DNA from: Bacteroidales bacterium | GTDB taxonomy: Bacteria > Bacteroidota > Bacteroidia > Bacteroidales > P3 | Reading direction: 5' to 3' | DNA: 42,794 bases | Assembly: GCA_900771365.1 (NCBI GenBank) | Contig: CAAGNU010000059.1 | Coordinates: forward strand, 1 to 42,794 | Shown: piece after piece, positions 41,233-42,794 of the stretch | Layout: each line of letters starts with the position of its first letter | How positions within the stretch are numbered: position 1 is the stretch's first letter | The notes under the pieces: generated by a model | What the model was told of the DNA's origin: nothing | The model's database searches: none | Seen by the model: the letters and a program-made list of their open reading frames with translations, nothing else | Position numbers and translations under genes: made by a program

Positions 41233-41727
41233 ATGAATACATCAATCTCCACGACTTTACGACAGATGAGTGTCCGCACCATCGTTGTCGATGCCTTATT
41301 GCTCACCACGGCTTGTTTGGTGCCTACGTTGTCGCACCTTTTCGCATTTCCGCTCTATCATCTCAATCCCATGCTGCTGGTGCTCCTTGCCGGTATGCTG
41401 CTGGTCCCAGACAAGCGTAACGCCTTGCTGCTGGCCTTGCTGCTGCCCTTGGTGTCGATGATGGCTGTGGGTATGCCCACTCCACTAAAGGCGCTCTGTA
41501 TGATGGCTGAGTTGTCGGCTGTGGTGTTCATCAGCGGACGTTTCAGCGTTCAAGGTTTCGTTCCCATGCTGCTGGCTATCATAGGCGGCAAGGTTGTCTA
41601 TTATCTGCTCAAGGCTTTGCTGCTGGCTCCTGCCGTGCTGGTCTCCACGCCCGTCCTCACTCAGCTTATTGTTGCTGTGGCTGCCGCCATGCTTTTTGCT
41701 TTGCTCTCCCGCAAAGCCGTTCGTTAA
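41233..41727 (+). CDS. Small membrane protein resembling an ECF transporter S component
   Basis: This 164-residue protein has about five hydrophobic segments (about 18-40, 44-60, 64-85, 97-130 and 138-158) and the compact length of S components, which bind vitamins or metal ions and dock to a shared energising module. LLVPDKRNALLLALLLPLVSMMAVGMP resembles the middle of such proteins. No ligand is suggested by the sequence, and no EcfA or EcfT gene is present here. Other small membrane families are possible. It has its own promoter and a long leader. Confidence 0.6.
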   Translation: MNTSISTTLRQMSVRTIVVDALLLTTACLVPTLSHLFAFPLYHLNPMLLVLLAGMLLVPDKRNALLLALLLPLVSMMAVGMPTPLKALCMMAELSAVVFISGRFSVQGFVPMLLAIIGGKVVYYLLKALLLAPAVLVSTPVLTQLIVAVAAAMLFALLSRKAVR

Positions 41728-41751
41728 AGACCCTACATAAAACAGTGCCCT

Positions 41752-41866
41752 GTGAACAGTGAACAGTGAACAGTGAACAGTGAACTGAGGCTGACGCGGC
41801 CATTTGTCAGTTCACAGATCACAGATCACAGATCACAGATCACAGATCACAGATCACAGTTCACAT
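41752..41866. repeat. Composite element with the longest 7-mer arms, family B core
   Basis: Left arm of five GTGAACA/GTGAACT units, core GGCTGACGCGGCC and ATTTGTC, right arm of one CAGTTCA, six CAGATCA and a final CAGTTCA. The array of perfect units ends 13 bp before the start codon of the next gene, where unit-number change could alter the leader. Confidence 0.93.
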
Positions 41867-41878
41867 AATACATGATAT

Positions 41879-42679
41879 ATGAAGAAAATCATACTCTTTT
41901 TCGTTGTGGCGCTTGCGCTCACGGCCTCAGCACAGGAGGCTGTCGACAGTACCGCCAAGTGTTGGGGCGCCTTCTCAGTGGCTCCGAATGTGAAGGTTCG
42001 CTTTGCCCCGGGCAATCTGCAGTATCAGCCTTCCACGCATCTCTATCGTTTCGCCGAGAGACAGAACATGGTGCTGGGCTGGGAGAGCCGTTTTGCAGGC
42101 GAACGTTATAAAGGTTGGATGGACCTCTTCGGTTGGGGAACGGGTAGCAATGCCGTGAACTTCTCCGACAAGTCGGCCGATTACGCCAATTTCATCGACT
42201 GGGGACTTTTCTGCGGCCTGCCCACGAATGGCGGCCTTGCCTGGCGCACGCTCTCGCTGGATGAGTGGTCCTACCTCTTGGCCAAGCGTCCTCATGCACG
42301 CAGGCTCTATGCTGTCGCCTATGTCGAGGGCGTGTATGGACTCGTGCTGCTGCCTGATGGGTGGAAGACGCCCAAGGGGGTCTATGTGAAGACGGGTCCC
42401 AAGGAAGAATACGCCAATTCGTATAATGCCGAGAAGTGGGCCAAAATGGAGGCCGCAGGGGCGGTGTTCCTGCCCGCTGAGGTTAAGCGTGTCGGCACAG
42501 AGGCTGCAGGCTCAGCATCACAGTGCCATTACTGGACTTCGACAACGAACGCCAAGAAGGCCTCGGAGGCTGTGTATATCTTCCTCGACCCCTTTGTCCC
42601 GCAGACACGTGCCGCGGGCAAGCATACAGGCCTCTCGGTCCGTCTGGTTCAGACTTATTCTGTGAACTGTGATTTCTGA
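41879..42679 (+). CDS. Secreted FISUMP-like (C-type-lectin-fold) protein
   Basis: This 266-residue exported protein has a signal peptide (MKKIILFFVVALALTASAQ). The rest matches a very common Bacteroidales pattern: VRFAPGNLQYQPST, FAERQNMVLGWE, GWMDLFGWGTGSN, YANFIDWG, WRTLSLDEWSYLL, GLVLLPDGW, HYWTSTT and LSVRLVQ. I believe these belong to the FISUMP/sulfatase-modifying-like lectin fold. Function is unknown, perhaps surface binding. After LSVRLVQ, where relatives would be expected to end, eight more residues (TYSVNCDF) and the stop are read from a CTGTGAACTGTGA repeat arm. Confidence 0.8.
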   Translation: MKKIILFFVVALALTASAQEAVDSTAKCWGAFSVAPNVKVRFAPGNLQYQPSTHLYRFAERQNMVLGWESRFAGERYKGWMDLFGWGTGSNAVNFSDKSADYANFIDWGLFCGLPTNGGLAWRTLSLDEWSYLLAKRPHARRLYAVAYVEGVYGLVLLPDGWKTPKGVYVKTGPKEEYANSYNAEKWAKMEAAGAVFLPAEVKRVGTEAAGSASQCHYWTSTTNAKKASEAVYIFLDPFVPQTRAAGKHTGLSVRLVQTYSVNCDF

Positions 42680-42794
42680 AAGATTTTCAGATGTATAGAT
42701 TTATAGATTATAAGAAAGATTTTCAGATGTATAGATTTATAGATTTTCAGATTCTGAATGCCTGAATATCTGATTATCTGATTATCTGAACATC
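42662..42794. repeat. 8-mer composite at the window end
   Basis: Two direct copies of AGATTTTCAGATGTATAGAT with TTATAGATT lie at about 42679 and 42716. CTGAATATCTGATTATCTGA units follow up to the window end. The element continues beyond the window. Confidence 0.75.

Noticed and set aside
41752..41866. CRISPR array or iterons of a replication origin
   Set aside because: Seven-base-pair units directly abut, occur in two inverted arms around a core, and recur at many gene gaps. No replication gene is nearby.

Overview
The window is chromosomal DNA from a member of the Bacteroidota, most likely an anaerobic Bacteroidales lineage. The evidence is the repeated -7 promoter box TAnnTTTG, leaders without strong Shine-Dalgarno sites, type IX secretion (T9SS) cargo and a PorQ-like protein, a GH3 plus beta-lactamase lipoprotein, tgt of the Bacteroidota type, and two enzymes of anaerobic lysine fermentation (kdd and kamA). 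No phage, plasmid, CRISPR array or complete insertion sequence is visible. Most genes look GC-rich, except a visibly AT-rich four-helix-bundle gene at 21968-22321.

Layout. 115-2769: a bifunctional-nuclease-family protein, purine nucleoside phosphorylase and a HAD phosphatase. 3006-6988 (minus): tgt followed, with an ATGA overlap, by a large type B T9SS cargo protein. 7115-10454: a glycosyltransferase, an ECF sigma factor overlapping an outer-membrane-type protein, and a GNAT acetyltransferase. 10598-10773: two identical tRNA-Arg(ACG) genes with a promoter and a terminator. 11069-12313: a secreted leucine-rich-repeat protein with a type A T9SS tail. 13017-19337: a 2106-residue alpha-2-macroglobulin-like protein. 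19515-20453: a membrane protein of unknown function. 20783-23691: kdd, the four-helix-bundle gene and kamA. 23893-25985: porQ and lipoate-protein ligase. 26292-27986: an exported repeat protein. 28222-35262: phosphofructokinase, 5'-nucleotidase, an EnvC-like degenerate LytM protein and the GH3/beta-lactamase lipoprotein. 36011-36973: an ATP-grasp protein. 37031-40998 (minus): two TerB/DnaJ paralogues and an AsmA/DUF748-like protein. 41233-42679: an ECF-S-like membrane protein and a secreted FISUMP-like protein.

The most striking feature is a dense population of short composite hairpin elements. Each has two arms made of tandem 7-bp or 8-bp units (for example GAACAGT, CAGATCA, GAATTGA, ATTTGAAG), roughly inverted relative to each other, around a short GC-rich core. 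At least three core families recur: A, GGCGGNAGCCGT; B, GGCTGACGC followed by ATTTGTC; C, TGACAATA followed by CGGNAACCGCC. They fill most gaps between genes, often starting at or inside the stop codon of one gene and ending a few bases before, or at, the start codon of the next. At several genes they appear to supply the last residues and the stop codon. Seven copies lie in frame inside the alpha-2-macroglobulin gene and one inside the 5'-nucleotidase gene, and related copies are always read in the same frame. I found no transposase for them here.

Other unusual items are a 195-bp MITE-like palindrome starting at the lplA stop codon, a degenerate array of about 42-bp repeats at 35361-35775, perfect or near-perfect GTAGAGACG-type palindromes, and a doubled hairpin-plus-tail unit after the phosphorylase gene. 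T9SS runs through the window: one porQ, two cargo types and a sigma factor resembling the P. gingivalis SigP family. Lysine fermentation is represented by only two steps, so the remaining kam/kce/kal genes must lie elsewhere or be absent.
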